In this document: positions 9,306-18,199 of the stretch, one piece after another
Position numbering within the stretch: position 1 is the first letter of the stretch
Layout: each line of letters opens with the position of its first letter
NCBI RefSeq assembly: GCF_001999245.1
Contig: NZ_CP019630.1
Span: 186,001 to 250,000 of the forward strand
Direction of reading: 5' to 3'
Source of the DNA: Roseibium algicola
GTDB taxonomy: Bacteria > Pseudomonadota > Alphaproteobacteria > Rhizobiales > Stappiaceae
Length of the DNA: 64,000 nucleotides
Notes under the pieces: generated by a model
Seen by the model: the letters and a program-made list of their open reading frames with translations, nothing else
Database searches by the model: none
What the model was told of the DNA's origin: nothing
Translations under genes and position numbers: made by a program

Positions 9306-9803
9306 TTATTCGTTGTCATTTGCCCCGGTGCGAACCGGTGGCCAGGTTTCCGTGTCGTGATCGGGGTGCTGGAACGAAACGAGCGACGCCAGAAAAGGCG
9401 CTGCCTCCATATCGTCTTCCGTCACCCTTTCGGGAATTTGAGCCATGCTGTCGGCATAAGGCAGCTTTGCCTCGACGCCGAACTGGATGCTGGGCGGGAT
9501 TTGCGATGGATCGTCAAAGGTCCCGATGGCCAATGCAATGCCATCCGGCGCTTCATAGGTCAGCGGCGTACCGCAATCGGCGCAAAAGCCCCGGTTTGCG
9601 TGATTGGAACTCTGGAAGTGCTTCAACGATCCACGTGTCCAGACAAGTCTGGATGTTTCGGGAACACTGACCAGTGGCGCGTAAAATCCACCAAAGGCCT
9701 TCTGGCACATGCGGCAATGACAAATGGAAGCCTCGCCCAGTGGCCCTTCCACCCTGAACCGCAAGGCACCGCACTGACAGCCGCCGGAATGGATCTCCGT
9801 CAT
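9306..9803 (-). CDS. GFA/CENP-V family zinc protein, second of a pair
   Basis: This 165-residue protein has the GFA fold cysteine pattern: GGCQCGALRF near residue 8, CHCRMCQKA about 20 residues later and CADCGTPL further on, giving two zinc sites. The family includes S-(hydroxymethyl)glutathione synthase (Gfa), but most members have no proven reaction. The start is ATG 9803, because this ATG overlaps the TGA of the preceding GFA gene as ATGA. A TTG six codons earlier is therefore unlikely. It is a paralogue of its neighbour, and the pair looks like a tandem duplication followed by divergence. Confidence 0.85.
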   Translation of the reverse strand: MTEIHSGGCQCGALRFRVEGPLGEASICHCRMCQKAFGGFYAPLVSVPETSRLVWTRGSLKHFQSSNHANRGFCADCGTPLTYEAPDGIALAIGTFDDPSQIPPSIQFGVEAKLPYADSMAQIPERVTEDDMEAAPFLASLVSFQHPDHDTETWPPVRTGANDNE

Positions 9804-10294
9804 CCGCCCCTCACTTCCCAATGATCCGTATCATGATCGGGGTGCTGATTGTTGGTTGCCGTGACATCATTGATCCCACCTGGCAGGTCGTCCCGATTTG
9901 ACTGCGTTTCGTTCAGTTCGAAAAGATGCCCATAGAATGACACTCGCCCCTCGACACCGGACTGTTCAACCGGCGTGACCGCGGCGACATCGTCCAGGCT
10001 GCCATGGGTAAAGGAAATGTGGTCGTCGCCAATCGTATCAAAGGCCAGAGGCGTGCCGCAGGTTCCACAGAAACCCCGGCGGACAGGCTTGGAAGAGTGG
10101 AACCAGGAGGGTTCGCCGCGGGTCCATTCAAAATCGGACTTCGCAGCACCGATCAACGGCAGAAAGAAATTCTCCGATGCCTTCTGGCACATGCGGCAAT
10201 GACACAGATGCGGATGACCGACCTCTCCCGTCACCTGATAACGCACGGCGCCGCACTGGCAACCGCCGCTCAGCCTTTGAACATTATCGCCCAT
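9800..10294 (-). CDS. GFA/CENP-V family zinc protein, first of a pair
   Basis: The 164-residue protein has the same layout as its downstream partner: GGCQCGAVRYQV, CHCRMCQKASENFF and CGTCGTPLAFD, so it should bind two zinc ions. Its ATG at 10294 overlaps the TGA of the DUF559 gene as ATGA, and its own TGA overlaps the next ATG the same way. Translation of the three genes is therefore probably coupled. The tail NNQHPDHDTDHWEVRGG is closely mirrored in the other copy (QHPDHDTETW), which supports duplication. No enzyme activity can be assigned from sequence. Confidence 0.85.
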   Translation of the reverse strand: MGDNVQRLSGGCQCGAVRYQVTGEVGHPHLCHCRMCQKASENFFLPLIGAAKSDFEWTRGEPSWFHSSKPVRRGFCGTCGTPLAFDTIGDDHISFTHGSLDDVAAVTPVEQSGVEGRVSFYGHLFELNETQSNRDDLPGGINDVTATNNQHPDHDTDHWEVRGG

Positions 10295-10662
10295 CAGAAA
10301 TTCTCCTTGCCACAAGCGTTCAGGATCTTGCGGCAGACACCTTCAAGGTCGTGCGTCACCTCCGCATTCCAGAAGCGCAAGGTCGTCCAGCCGAGAGCCT
10401 GAAGCTTGCGGTCGCGCGCGATGTCACGCGCCTGGCCCTGCAGTTCTGCGTGCTGGGATCCGTCCAGTTCCACGATCAAGCGATGAGCAGGTGCCGCGAA
10501 ATCGACAATGACCCCTTCGATCGGCATCTGCCTGCGAAAGGAAATCCCCTCCAACCGATGCGCCCGGATCACTTGCCAGAGCTTCTTTTCAGCGTCCGTC
10601 ATTTGCGAGCGCAGGCGTTTGGCGTTGTATCTGAGTTGCTTGGGAACAGTCTGGTGCGGCAT
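10294..10662 (-). CDS. DUF559 endonuclease-like protein
   Basis: This 122-residue protein has a DUF559 core: ARxLRxxMTDAEKKLWxxIR-like start, FRRQMPIEGVIVDFAAP, LIVELDGSQH and a C-terminal TLRFWNAEV. The pattern D..ELDG..H with a later R.W is that of very-short-patch-repair/PD-(D/E)xK-like nucleases. The biological role of stand-alone DUF559 proteins is unknown. The start is ATG 10662 with AGAGG seven bases upstream. The open frame runs 100 codons further up, but that part is built from a palindromic repeat and is not protein-like. It is the first gene of the ATGA-coupled trio with the two GFA genes. Confidence 0.82.
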   Translation of the reverse strand: MPHQTVPKQLRYNAKRLRSQMTDAEKKLWQVIRAHRLEGISFRRQMPIEGVIVDFAAPAHRLIVELDGSQHAELQGQARDIARDRKLQALGWTTLRFWNAEVTHDLEGVCRKILNACGKENF

Positions 10663-10713
10663 GTAGCGACCTCTTAGCGATAGCCCGAAACCAGTGTTTG
10701 TTACACAAGCTGT

Positions 10714-10763
10714 ATCCCCCCCTCTGTCCGCTTGCGCGGACATCTCCCCCTCAAGGGGGGAGA
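10714..10763 (+). repeat. Double-hairpin palindromic repeat, copy 1
   Basis: The unit is two adjacent perfect hairpins. The first has arms 10726-10731 (GTCCGC) and 10736-10741 (GCGGAC). The second has arms 10743-10750 (TCTCCCCC) and 10756-10763 (GGGGGAGA). A C-rich lead precedes them. A second copy lies inverted at 10885-10935. Such units resemble mobile intergenic palindromes of rhizobia and relatives. They occupy the 296-base gap between cysS and the DUF559 gene. Confidence 0.75.
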
Positions 10764-10884
10764 CCGGAGCATGCGGGCTGATATGAGAAAACTCATACAG
10801 CTTTGGAGAGGTCTCCTCCCTGAGCAGAACTCCGGTCTTGCGCCATAGCCGGTTCAAAAATGCATGGCGGCGCGGCATACGCCC

Positions 10885-10935
10885 CTCTCCCCCCTTGCGG
10901 GGGAGATGTCCCCATAGGGGACAGAGGGGGGTATC
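10885..10935 (-). repeat. Double-hairpin palindromic repeat, copy 2 (inverted)
   Basis: Read on the minus strand this matches copy 1 nearly base for base. The first hairpin is GTCCCC-TAT-GGGGAC (10908-10922) in place of GTCCGC-TTGC-GCGGAC. Both stem positions changed together, so pairing is kept. The second hairpin has identical arms (10886-10893 and 10899-10906) with a GCAAG loop. The compensatory change argues that the folded form is under selection or was copied as a structured element. Confidence 0.75.
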
Positions 10936-10958
10936 CCGTCTTTCCACCTGGCTCCGTC

Positions 10959-12374
10959 TCACCGCTTGACTTCCCAGGTTGTCACGCGGGCACCGGTTTC
11001 TGAGTCTTTTGAATCCTTTAGAAGAATTCCCTGAGACGTCAGTTCATTGCGGATCGCGTCAGCTTCGGCCCAGTTCTTGGCATTGAGGGCCTCCAGGCGT
11101 TTTTCGATGGCTGCCAAAATGCCGGCCTCATCAACGCCAGACAAATCCGCCTTGACCGGATGAACGCCGAGGAGCGCGGCAGATGCCGAGTAAACATCCA
11201 GCTTGGCAGGGTCCTTGGAAGCCTCGACGGCGAGCGCATGGAGCGCCTGAATGGCCCCTGCGGTGTTCAGGTCGTCCAAAAGGGCATCAAGCACCTCGGC
11301 GGCAGGGGCTGCATCCGCTTCGACCGGATCCGGCCAACGGGCGAGAAGGTTTTCCGCTTCTTCAAGCTTGCGTTTGGAGAAATCGATCGGCTCTCGATAG
11401 TTGGTCATCAACATGGCAAGGCGCAGCACTTCGCCCGGCCACATGCGGCCGCCGAAACTGTCCGTTTCCAGAAGCTCCTGAATGGTGAAGAAGTTGCCCT
11501 CGGACTTGGACATCTTCCGGCCTTCCACCTGCAGGAAGCCGTTGTGCATCCAGTAGTTGGCCATGACCTTGGTGCCATGGGCGCAGCGGGACTGGGCGAT
11601 TTCGTTTTCGTGGTGCGGGAAGATAAGGTCCAGCCCGCCGCCGTGAATGTCGAACACTTCACCCAGATGGTGCGCACTCATGACAGAGCACTCGATGTGC
11701 CAGCCCGGACGCCCCCTGCCCCACGGGCTGTTCCAGCCGGGCTCTTCTTCAGAAGACAGTTTCCAGAGCACGAAATCTCCGGGGTTCTTCTTGTGAGCAT
11801 CAACCGCAATGCGAGCCCCGGCCAGCTGCTCGTCCAGCTTCCTCTTTGACAGGCCGCCGTAGTCGGGCATGGACTGGGTGTCGAATAGAACTTCACCGCC
11901 CGCCTGATAGGCGTGTCCTTTTTCGATCAGCGCCGCGATCATCTCGACCATGCCGCTGATATGCTGTGTCGCCCGAGGCTCGATGCTCGGCTCCAGCACA
12001 CCCAGAGACCTGATGTCCTTATGGAACTGGTCCGCAGTCTTCTGCGTCACCCGGGCAATGGCTTCATTGAGCGGCAGATCGGGAAAGTCACGAAGTGCGC
12101 GTGCGTTGATCTTGTCGTCAACGTCAGTGATGTTGCGCGCATAGGTGACGTGGTCGGCACCATAAAGATGGCGCAGAAGCCGGAAGAGCACATCGAAGAC
12201 GATGACCGGTCGCGCGTTACCGATGTGGGCAAAGTCATAGACGGTCGGTCCGCAGACGTAGAGACGCACATTCCCGTCATCGATCGCCCGGAAGTCCTCC
12301 TTCTGGCGCGTCAATGTGTTGGTGAGCTTCAAGCCCTTGAAAGTGCCGGATTTCTCTGTCTCAGCGGCGCTCAT
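10959..12374 (-). CDS. cysS: Cysteinyl-tRNA synthetase
   Basis: This 471-residue class I synthetase charges tRNA-Cys with cysteine in the cytosol. The ATP-site HIGN motif is at residues 50-53 ([10 protein letters not shown]) and KMSKS at 287-291. Zinc ligands of the family are visible as C41 (VCGPTVYD), C229 (HIECS) and HHENE at about 254-258. Length is normal for CysRS. The ATG at 12374 is the expected start. A 376-base gap with no recognisable gene separates it from the divergent L,D-transpeptidase gene. Confidence 0.95.
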   Translation of the reverse strand: MSAAETEKSGTFKGLKLTNTLTRQKEDFRAIDDGNVRLYVCGPTVYDFAHIGNARPVIVFDVLFRLLRHLYGADHVTYARNITDVDDKINARALRDFPDLPLNEAIARVTQKTADQFHKDIRSLGVLEPSIEPRATQHISGMVEMIAALIEKGHAYQAGGEVLFDTQSMPDYGGLSKRKLDEQLAGARIAVDAHKKNPGDFVLWKLSSEEEPGWNSPWGRGRPGWHIECSVMSAHHLGEVFDIHGGGLDLIFPHHENEIAQSRCAHGTKVMANYWMHNGFLQVEGRKMSKSEGNFFTIQELLETDSFGGRMWPGEVLRLAMLMTNYREPIDFSKRKLEEAENLLARWPDPVEADAAPAAEVLDALLDDLNTAGAIQALHALAVEASKDPAKLDVYSASAALLGVHPVKADLSGVDEAGILAAIEKRLEALNAKNWAEADAIRNELTSQGILLKDSKDSETGARVTTWEVKR

Positions 12375-12750
12375 GTCAAACGGTCTCCTGGCCGGCTGGC
12401 CGGGCGGTCCGTCTCAAAGGAAATTTTGCCAAGAGGGAACGGCCACAGCCAGCGGTGTCGCTAGCTGCAAATAATGGTGATCGAAATGATGTTCCGTGTG
12501 GCCGTCATCATGGAGCGCTTTATGGACCGGAAAACAGAACCCGGTCAAGGCTGCAGTTGCCGCTGAAACGCCAAATTCCGTGCCTTGTGGCCGCAACGCG
12601 TCACTCCCACGAGCGTTATCGGATCGCGCGCTTTTCCTGTAGCGGCAACAAATGGGATCGGCTTTGCAATGGCAAGGAAGCTTAACGCAGTTCAATTATG
12701 CGCAAGATGCACTAGACTTTCCCCGTTGGGAATCAGAGGGGGTATTTCCG

Positions 12751-14421
12751 ATGGGAATATTTTGCACGTGCCGTAACAGACATCTTGGTCTTCTTTTCAC
12801 GCTGGCAGCGTTTTTGTCCGGACCACTTTCGGCACCATATGTCCAGGCACAAACAGCGGCACCGGCGACCAGCGAGACCCAGGTCGTTCCGCCCCCTGTT
12901 TTCGAGGAACCGCAGACGCCGATCGCCAGGGCCATTCAGGCGCAAGTTTCTACGAACCTGCCCGAAGGTCTTGCACTCTATTATGGCGAGCGCGCTTTCG
13001 CACCGGTCTGGTTCAACGAGAATGGCCTCACGGAAGACGCTCATCTGACCATTGCGGCCATGGCGGCGGCGAACGACCATGCGCTCAACCCCAACAATTA
13101 CGATCCCCTCGGCTTCATAAAGCGTTCGGAAACCTCCCAGAGCGAGCAGGAATGGGCCCAGTTCGATCTGGACCTGTCCGTACAGTTCCTGCGCTATGCG
13201 ACCCACCTCTCCTCCGGCCGCGTTCAACCCAACAAGGTCAACAAGGCGCTGAACGTGTTTCCGGATCGGCCTGATCCGAAAATGCTTTTTGAAAATGCCG
13301 AACAGGCCGTGGACTTCGGGGCCTTTCTGGAAAGCCTCGCACCCCAGACCGACAATTATGCCCGCCTGAAGCGGCGCCTTGCCCAATACCGGGAGAAGGC
13401 TGCTGCCGGCGGCTTTACCCAGGTTCCGGATGGTGAGGTTCTGAAACCAGGCATGAGCGATCCGCGCCTGGAGGTTTTGCGAACCCGGCTCATGGAAGAA
13501 GACATTATCGTTGCCGGAGATCACACCGGTGATGTCTATGACGGCGCCCTGGTGGAAGCCGTCAAGCTGTTCCAGGAGTACCACGGCCTTGAAACCGACG
13601 GTGTCATCGGCAAGGCGACAATTGCCCAGCTCAACATTCCGATCCAGGAAAAGCTCATCCAGATGGAGCTCAACATGGAGCGGCGGCGCTGGATGCCGGA
13701 TGATCCGGGACAGTTCTACGTCTTCGTCAATCTGGCAGACCAGAACCTGAAGGTGGTGCGGGACGGAAAGACCATTCACACGGCGCGGGTCGTTGTAGGC
13801 AAGCCCTACCACGCAACGCCGGTGTTTTCCGACCGGCTGGAATATGTGGAAATCAACCCGTACTGGAACGTGCCCTACTCCATCGCGACGAAGGAGTATT
13901 TGCCGAAACTCAAGCAGAACCCCACGGCGCTCAGCAACAAGAGCATCCGGATCTTCCAGGAAGGCAACGAGGTCGCGCCGACACAGGTTGCCTGGAACAG
14001 CTATTCCGGTGGCAATTTCCCGTTTCGGCTGCGCCAGGACCCGGGTGAGGACAATGCGCTTGGTCGCATCAAGTTCATGTTCCCCAACCAGTTCAACATC
14101 TACATTCACGACACCCCGTCGAAATCCCTGTTCACCAGAGCGGAGCGCGCCTTCAGCCACGGCTGCATTCGTGTATCGGATCCTTTTGCCCTGGCGGACG
14201 TTCTTCTGGTCGATTCCGACGCCACTCCGGGTAAATGGGAAGCCATTCGCGACAGCGGCGAGCGTACGGTCGTCAAAACCAAGGTCGAAATCGACGTGCA
14301 CCTCACCTACCTGACCGCGTGGATGAACAAGGACGGATCAACACATTTCAGAAAAGACATCTACGACCGCGACAAGGTGCTGCTGGAAGCGCTTCGCAGA
14401 GCGATGACAGAGAACCTCTAG
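12751..14421 (+). CDS. L,D-transpeptidase (YcbB/LdtD-like) with peptidoglycan-binding domain
   Basis: The 556-residue protein has an N-terminal signal peptide (GLLFTLAAFLSGPLSAPYVQAQ), a scaffold domain, a peptidoglycan-binding domain (LVEAVKLFQEYHGLETDG) at about 260-300, and a YkuD domain. The YkuD domain has the catalytic motif SHGCIRVSDPFAL, nucleophile C472. It forms 3-3 cross-links between meso-diaminopimelate residues or attaches proteins to peptidoglycan in the periplasm. I start at ATG 12751 because AGAGGGGG lies about 9 bases upstream and a signal peptide follows directly. A 33-codon upstream extension is open but unlikely. Confidence 0.92.
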   Translation: MGIFCTCRNRHLGLLFTLAAFLSGPLSAPYVQAQTAAPATSETQVVPPPVFEEPQTPIARAIQAQVSTNLPEGLALYYGERAFAPVWFNENGLTEDAHLTIAAMAAANDHALNPNNYDPLGFIKRSETSQSEQEWAQFDLDLSVQFLRYATHLSSGRVQPNKVNKALNVFPDRPDPKMLFENAEQAVDFGAFLESLAPQTDNYARLKRRLAQYREKAAAGGFTQVPDGEVLKPGMSDPRLEVLRTRLMEEDIIVAGDHTGDVYDGALVEAVKLFQEYHGLETDGVIGKATIAQLNIPIQEKLIQMELNMERRRWMPDDPGQFYVFVNLADQNLKVVRDGKTIHTARVVVGKPYHATPVFSDRLEYVEINPYWNVPYSIATKEYLPKLKQNPTALSNKSIRIFQEGNEVAPTQVAWNSYSGGNFPFRLRQDPGEDNALGRIKFMFPNQFNIYIHDTPSKSLFTRAERAFSHGCIRVSDPFALADVLLVDSDATPGKWEAIRDSGERTVVKTKVEIDVHLTYLTAWMNKDGSTHFRKDIYDRDKVLLEALRRAMTENL

Positions 14422-14560
14422 ATGCATAACATACTGTTCTAATTGAACTTTACTTCCGTTTAGATATCTGAACGGTAGCTGAATGCGGCACTCAGCATGG
14501 GTTCAAGCCGGCCCCACTAATCTCCAGTCAATCGAAACGGATTGCCATCTGGAGTTACCC

Positions 14561-14749
14561 ATGCTGAACCGCCTCTTCGTCATCTTCTTCCTGGCCCTCA
14601 TCCTGGGTGGCCCGTTTGCAGCCATCATCGCAATCACCGACGGCACCAAGGCGTTTGGCCAGGAAGCCCAGCAAAAGGGCATGTGCCTGACCACCGGCAC
14701 CGGCTGCGGCAACGGGAATATCATTGTCACGGTGGCCAGTCGGATATAA
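14561..14749 (+). CDS. Small secreted or membrane-anchored hypothetical protein
   Basis: This is a 62-residue frame starting MLNRLFVIFFLALILGGP, with GGAG seven bases before the ATG. Residues 4-28 are strongly hydrophobic and end near KAFGQEAQ, like a signal peptide or single anchor. The rest is short, with two cysteines (MCLTTGTGCGNGN). I do not recognise a family. It lies between the L,D-transpeptidase and the ArsR-type repressor on the same strand. Confidence 0.55.
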   Translation: MLNRLFVIFFLALILGGPFAAIIAITDGTKAFGQEAQQKGMCLTTGTGCGNGNIIVTVASRI

Positions 14750-14920
14750 AAGCGCGCTCGCAGGCATTGCGGGAACCGGTGAACGTTCACCTGAAAGCGC
14801 GTGTACCTTCAAAGTTGTTTCCACTTGAAAAGAGTGGGAATCTTGTCTGAGATTGGTCGCACACAGGACATTCCAGCCTCTTTGCTTGCAGTTTACTCCG
14901 ATGTTTGGCAAGGTTGTCCC

Positions 14921-15262
14921 ATGGACTACAAAGCACTTGAAGATAAAGCAGAATCCGCGGCGGAATTCTTGAAGATGATGGCATCCGCGCCGCGATTGCT
15001 GTTGATGTGTCTTGTCCTCGACAACGAACGCAGTGTTGGCGAACTTGCGGAAAAAACCGGCATGCGCATGCCGACCGTCTCGCAGCAGCTCGCTCTTCTG
15101 CGCGCGCAGGGTCTCGTCTCGACCCGTCGCGAAGGCACGACCATCTATTACCGGCTCGCCAGCGAACCGGTCAGGGACATCATGTCCGTGCTTTACAAGA
15201 ACTTCTGCGCGGATGCCGAACTGCCCGGCCCAAAGCAGCTGGAAGCGCTGGACGCGGACTGA
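14921..15262 (+). CDS. ArsR-family repressor of the BigR/SqrR (persulfide-sensing) type
   Basis: The 113-residue winged-helix protein has helix ASAPRLLLMCLVLDNERSVGEL, recognition segment MPTVSQQLALLRAQGLV and wing TRREGTTIYYRLA. It has exactly two cysteines, C30 (LMC) and C96 (NFCA). Their placement and 66-residue spacing match the regulatory pair of SqrR/BigR/YgaV repressors (C41 and C107 in SqrR), which sense reactive sulfur. The start at 14921 has AAGG just upstream; the longer open frame lacks support. No sulfide-oxidising gene is adjacent, so the target is not evident here. Confidence 0.82.
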   Translation: MDYKALEDKAESAAEFLKMMASAPRLLLMCLVLDNERSVGELAEKTGMRMPTVSQQLALLRAQGLVSTRREGTTIYYRLASEPVRDIMSVLYKNFCADAELPGPKQLEALDAD

Positions 15263-15289
15263 TCCGCGTCCTTCGAGTACTCCCCGGCC

Positions 15290-15805
15290 TTAGTCCTGGA
15301 CGAAATCACCGCATTTCGGAGGCTGCTGATCTCCCCAGGGCATCAACGGCACGGTTGAGGTCGAGTTTTTAGGGCTGCCTTCAATCAGCTTGTCGGAATA
15401 GACCAGATAGACAAGAACATTTCGCTTGGCATCGCAGCCACGGACGATCCGCATTTTCTTGAACATGAACGAGCGGCGCTGGCGGAACATTTCCTCGCCC
15501 TGTTCGAAGTTCTCCTTTATGGTGACCGGGCCAACCTGACGGCACGCCAACGATACGTCAGAGACTTCTTCCGCAACGCCGAGCCAACCGGAAACGCCGC
15601 CTTTCTCCGGAACGGTGAAGTGGCAGGAGACACCGTCGACAATCGGGTCGTCTATGGCGTAGGTCGCCAACTTGTGGTCGGGCGTCAGGAACTTCCAGAC
15701 GGTTGATTTCTTGAAGATCAGATCAGGCTCATCCGCCGCAAGAGCAGCGCCCACGCCTTGCAGCAGCAAAGATGCGCCAAGAGCGGCAGCGACCAGAAAA
15801 CGCAT
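15290..15805 (-). CDS. creA: CreA family periplasmic protein
   Basis: The 171-residue protein begins with a clear signal peptide (MRFLVAAALGASLLLQGVGAALAA) followed by the CreA domain: TVWKFLTPDHKLATYAIDDP, VSCHFTVPEKGG, and the C-terminal RNVLVYLVYSDKLIEGSPKNS. Conserved cysteines in VSCHF, LACRQ and RGCDAK probably form disulfides. The molecular role of CreA is unknown. It converges with the BigR-like gene, leaving 27 bases between stops. Confidence 0.9.
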   Translation of the reverse strand: MRFLVAAALGASLLLQGVGAALAADEPDLIFKKSTVWKFLTPDHKLATYAIDDPIVDGVSCHFTVPEKGGVSGWLGVAEEVSDVSLACRQVGPVTIKENFEQGEEMFRQRRSFMFKKMRIVRGCDAKRNVLVYLVYSDKLIEGSPKNSTSTVPLMPWGDQQPPKCGDFVQD

Positions 15806-15941
15806 TAGAAATCCTCCAGATTTTCAACCGCCCAACATGTGGGGATCACGAAAGCGCGATCAAGCGTCAGACGAAAAACAAAGCGCGCGCCCATCAGGCG
15901 CGCGCCTCATAACTTCATCTTACCGGGTTTTCGACGCGATG

Positions 15942-17192
15942 TTAGCGAGCGTCTTCAAGAACCTTGTCTGCGGCCGCCTTTTCTTCAGGAGCCGGCGTAT
16001 CTGACGGCTTTTCGTCCTCGACGATGTCCTCGGCCGATAGCTCCATCTCTTCGCTGTCTTCCGGCTGCTCCTCTTCAGAACCGAGTGCAAGCGAGGCAGC
16101 AAAATCGCTGTCCGAGACCAGATCGGATGCTTGTGCTTCACCGCCCGTTGCCGAAGCCTCTTCCGAGACTTCCGCCGCGGGCACATCGGAGACAGCCATT
16201 TCCGCCGCAACCTGCTCCGGTGCCCCCTCACTCAGGCCGGCTGTTCCGTCCAGCGCATCGTAAAGATCGGCGATCCGTTCCCGTGTCCATATCTGGGGCT
16301 GGTCGAGGCCAAGAGCTTCGTCGTAGGCCCGGGCAACGCTTATGGGCAGATGAAATTCAAAGTCGGCCTTCGAGCCGAAACGGGCAGCAAGCGCGTCACG
16401 AACAGCCTGGAAAGTATCCTTCAGACCAAGGCTCTGCTCGACACATGCAGCTGCTGCGTCCCGCAAGGTCACGACAAAATCGCGGGTGGTTTCAACAGCC
16501 GTTGCCACGGCTTGCGTACCGATGGCGGATTTCCCGCGTCCCGGCATCAGCGCAGTCGGACGAAACGCCGTGATGCGGTCGAGCGCGCGCGGCCAGTCGG
16601 CCAGATGGGCATCTCCGCAATAAGGAACAGCGGCTTTCTGAACCAGATCTCCTGCGAAGATCACGCCACTTTGCGGAACCCATACGACCAGATCGCCCAT
16701 CGTATGGGCGCGGCCCAGATGCATCAGCCGGACGTCCAGCCCGCCAAGGTCGATGGTCATTGAAGATGCAATGGTCATGGACGGCATGCTAACACCGGTG
16801 TTGCCGGGTAGTCCGGCGAACAGTGCCGCATCCCGCTCCCGGGCCACACGGATTTCCTCGACGCCGCGGGTTTCCATCATCCGCCTGGTCAGATCGGAAG
16901 CAATGACCTCGCCCGGCTCGAATGCCAGGGCACCAAGTGTGTTGTCTGAATGGAAGTGCGTCAGAACGACCTGTTTGATCGGCTTGTCCGTGAGCTCGCG
17001 AACCTTCTGCAGAACCTTTTCCGCAAGGGCCGGTGTTGCCTGGGCATCGACAATCAGAACGCCTTTTTCGCCGATGACCACACCGGTGTTGGAACAGCCA
17101 TCCGCGCTATAGGCATAACAGCCGCGTCCAAGCTCTTCGAACCGTTCGTTTTCACCCGGAACGGCTTCGGACCTGTTTGTCATCTCTACCAT
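15942..17192 (-). CDS. MBL-fold hydrolase with altered metal site and acidic C-terminal tail
   Basis: The metallo-beta-lactamase domain covers about residues 15-240 of 416. The first metal motif reads HFHSDN (79-84), keeping HxHxD but with Asn where the usual DH has His. Motif 3 is GRAHTMGD (H163) and motif 4 is FAGD (D182). Motif 5 is MPGRG, with Arg219 where His is usual. Two ligands of the second zinc site are therefore missing, and the protein may use a single metal. From about residue 318 a tail of about 100 residues is rich in Glu, Ala, Ser and Asp and looks disordered. The start could also be the ATG three codons later. Substrate unknown. Confidence 0.8.
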   Translation of the reverse strand: MVEMTNRSEAVPGENERFEELGRGCYAYSADGCSNTGVVIGEKGVLIVDAQATPALAEKVLQKVRELTDKPIKQVVLTHFHSDNTLGALAFEPGEVIASDLTRRMMETRGVEEIRVARERDAALFAGLPGNTGVSMPSMTIASSMTIDLGGLDVRLMHLGRAHTMGDLVVWVPQSGVIFAGDLVQKAAVPYCGDAHLADWPRALDRITAFRPTALMPGRGKSAIGTQAVATAVETTRDFVVTLRDAAAACVEQSLGLKDTFQAVRDALAARFGSKADFEFHLPISVARAYDEALGLDQPQIWTRERIADLYDALDGTAGLSEGAPEQVAAEMAVSDVPAAEVSEEASATGGEAQASDLVSDSDFAASLALGSEEEQPEDSEEMELSAEDIVEDEKPSDTPAPEEKAAADKVLEDAR

Positions 17193-17562
17193 AACGGTCT
17201 CGCTTTCCTGCCAGATGTCTGACTGCCTGTTTCGGCCTGCGCGAACTTTGCCGCGCTTTTTCCTGTTGACTGAAGCGTCTCAGTTTCGGTGTCTGATTCG
17301 CAATTTTTCACGCGCCAATTCCTTAACTATTCTCTCTTTATCAACAGATAGGTCAGCTCTTTCGCCGTATTTTGACTGCACCTGACAAAGCTCTTCGCCA
17401 TACTTGCTTTCAATCCTGCTACTTTTTCGTAGCTGCCCGGGGTGTCTTTCCGGGGTTATTCAACCGGATATACTTGCTAGTCACAGAAAATGGCCGGATA
17501 ACGGCATTGTTCATCTGCCTGCTCAATCAGGCTTAACGAATCTCCAAGGCGTCGACTTATCC

Positions 17563-18063
17563 ATGTCCGATCAGCAAGGATCCAAATCCACTGTTTCCCC
17601 AGGCAAGGTACCTTCCAAACCTGTCCTGAAGCTGAGCGCATTCCTGCCTTACAGGCTCAACCATCTGGCCGAGACCGTCAGCAGGTCCTTTTCCAGAATC
17701 TATGCCGACACCTACGGCATCGGGATTCCCGAATGGCGGGTGCTTGCCACTCTTGGCGAATACAAGGCCATGACTGCACGAGATATCAGCCAGGCAACCT
17801 CCATGCACAAGACCAAGGTCAGTCGGGCTGTCGCCGCCCTGGAAAAGCGCGACCTTATTGTGCGCGACAAGAACAGGGACGATCAGCGGGAACAGACCCT
17901 GTGCCTCTCTGACCAGGGCAATGCCATGTACGAAGAAATTGTCCCCCAAGCCCTCGCCTACAGCAAGAGCCTGGAAGACGCGCTGACAGAGGAACAGAAA
18001 TCGGTCCTGGACGAGATTTTCGACCGTCTGCACGAGGCCACGCGATCCGGGGAAAACGACTGA
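17563..18063 (+). CDS. MarR-family transcriptional regulator
   Basis: The 166-residue protein has the MarR winged-helix core: LPYRLNHLAETVSRSFS, GIPEWRVLATLGEY, recognition helix SMHKTKVSRAVAALEKR and wing DKNRDDQREQTLCLS. MarR dimers bind palindromic operators and respond to small ligands; none can be named here. The start is ATG 17563 (MSDQQGSKST); AAGG lies 12 bases upstream. The 370-base gap between the MBL gene and this start holds no gene I can support. Confidence 0.87.
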   Translation: MSDQQGSKSTVSPGKVPSKPVLKLSAFLPYRLNHLAETVSRSFSRIYADTYGIGIPEWRVLATLGEYKAMTARDISQATSMHKTKVSRAVAALEKRDLIVRDKNRDDQREQTLCLSDQGNAMYEEIVPQALAYSKSLEDALTEEQKSVLDEIFDRLHEATRSGEND

Positions 18064-18199
18064 AATCCTGCGTGGTCCTGCCGCTCCGCCATTAACCTAA
18101 CGTGAGAGCTTTCATTGCTATTGATAGGTCCAGCAGCGATAGTGCCGGGGTCGGTTTAAGGCCGATACGGCGTGGCAAAAACGCTGTAGGGGATGGGTG

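Noticed and set aside
10663..10962. Possible 100-residue N-terminal extension of the DUF559 protein
   Set aside because: It is made of the palindromic repeat and lacks a ribosome site, whereas ATG 10662 has AGAGG at good spacing.
14778..14791. LuxR-type quorum-sensing box at the 14-base palindrome
   Set aside because: It is shorter than a lux box and no LuxR or LuxI gene is near; kept only as an unassigned palindrome.
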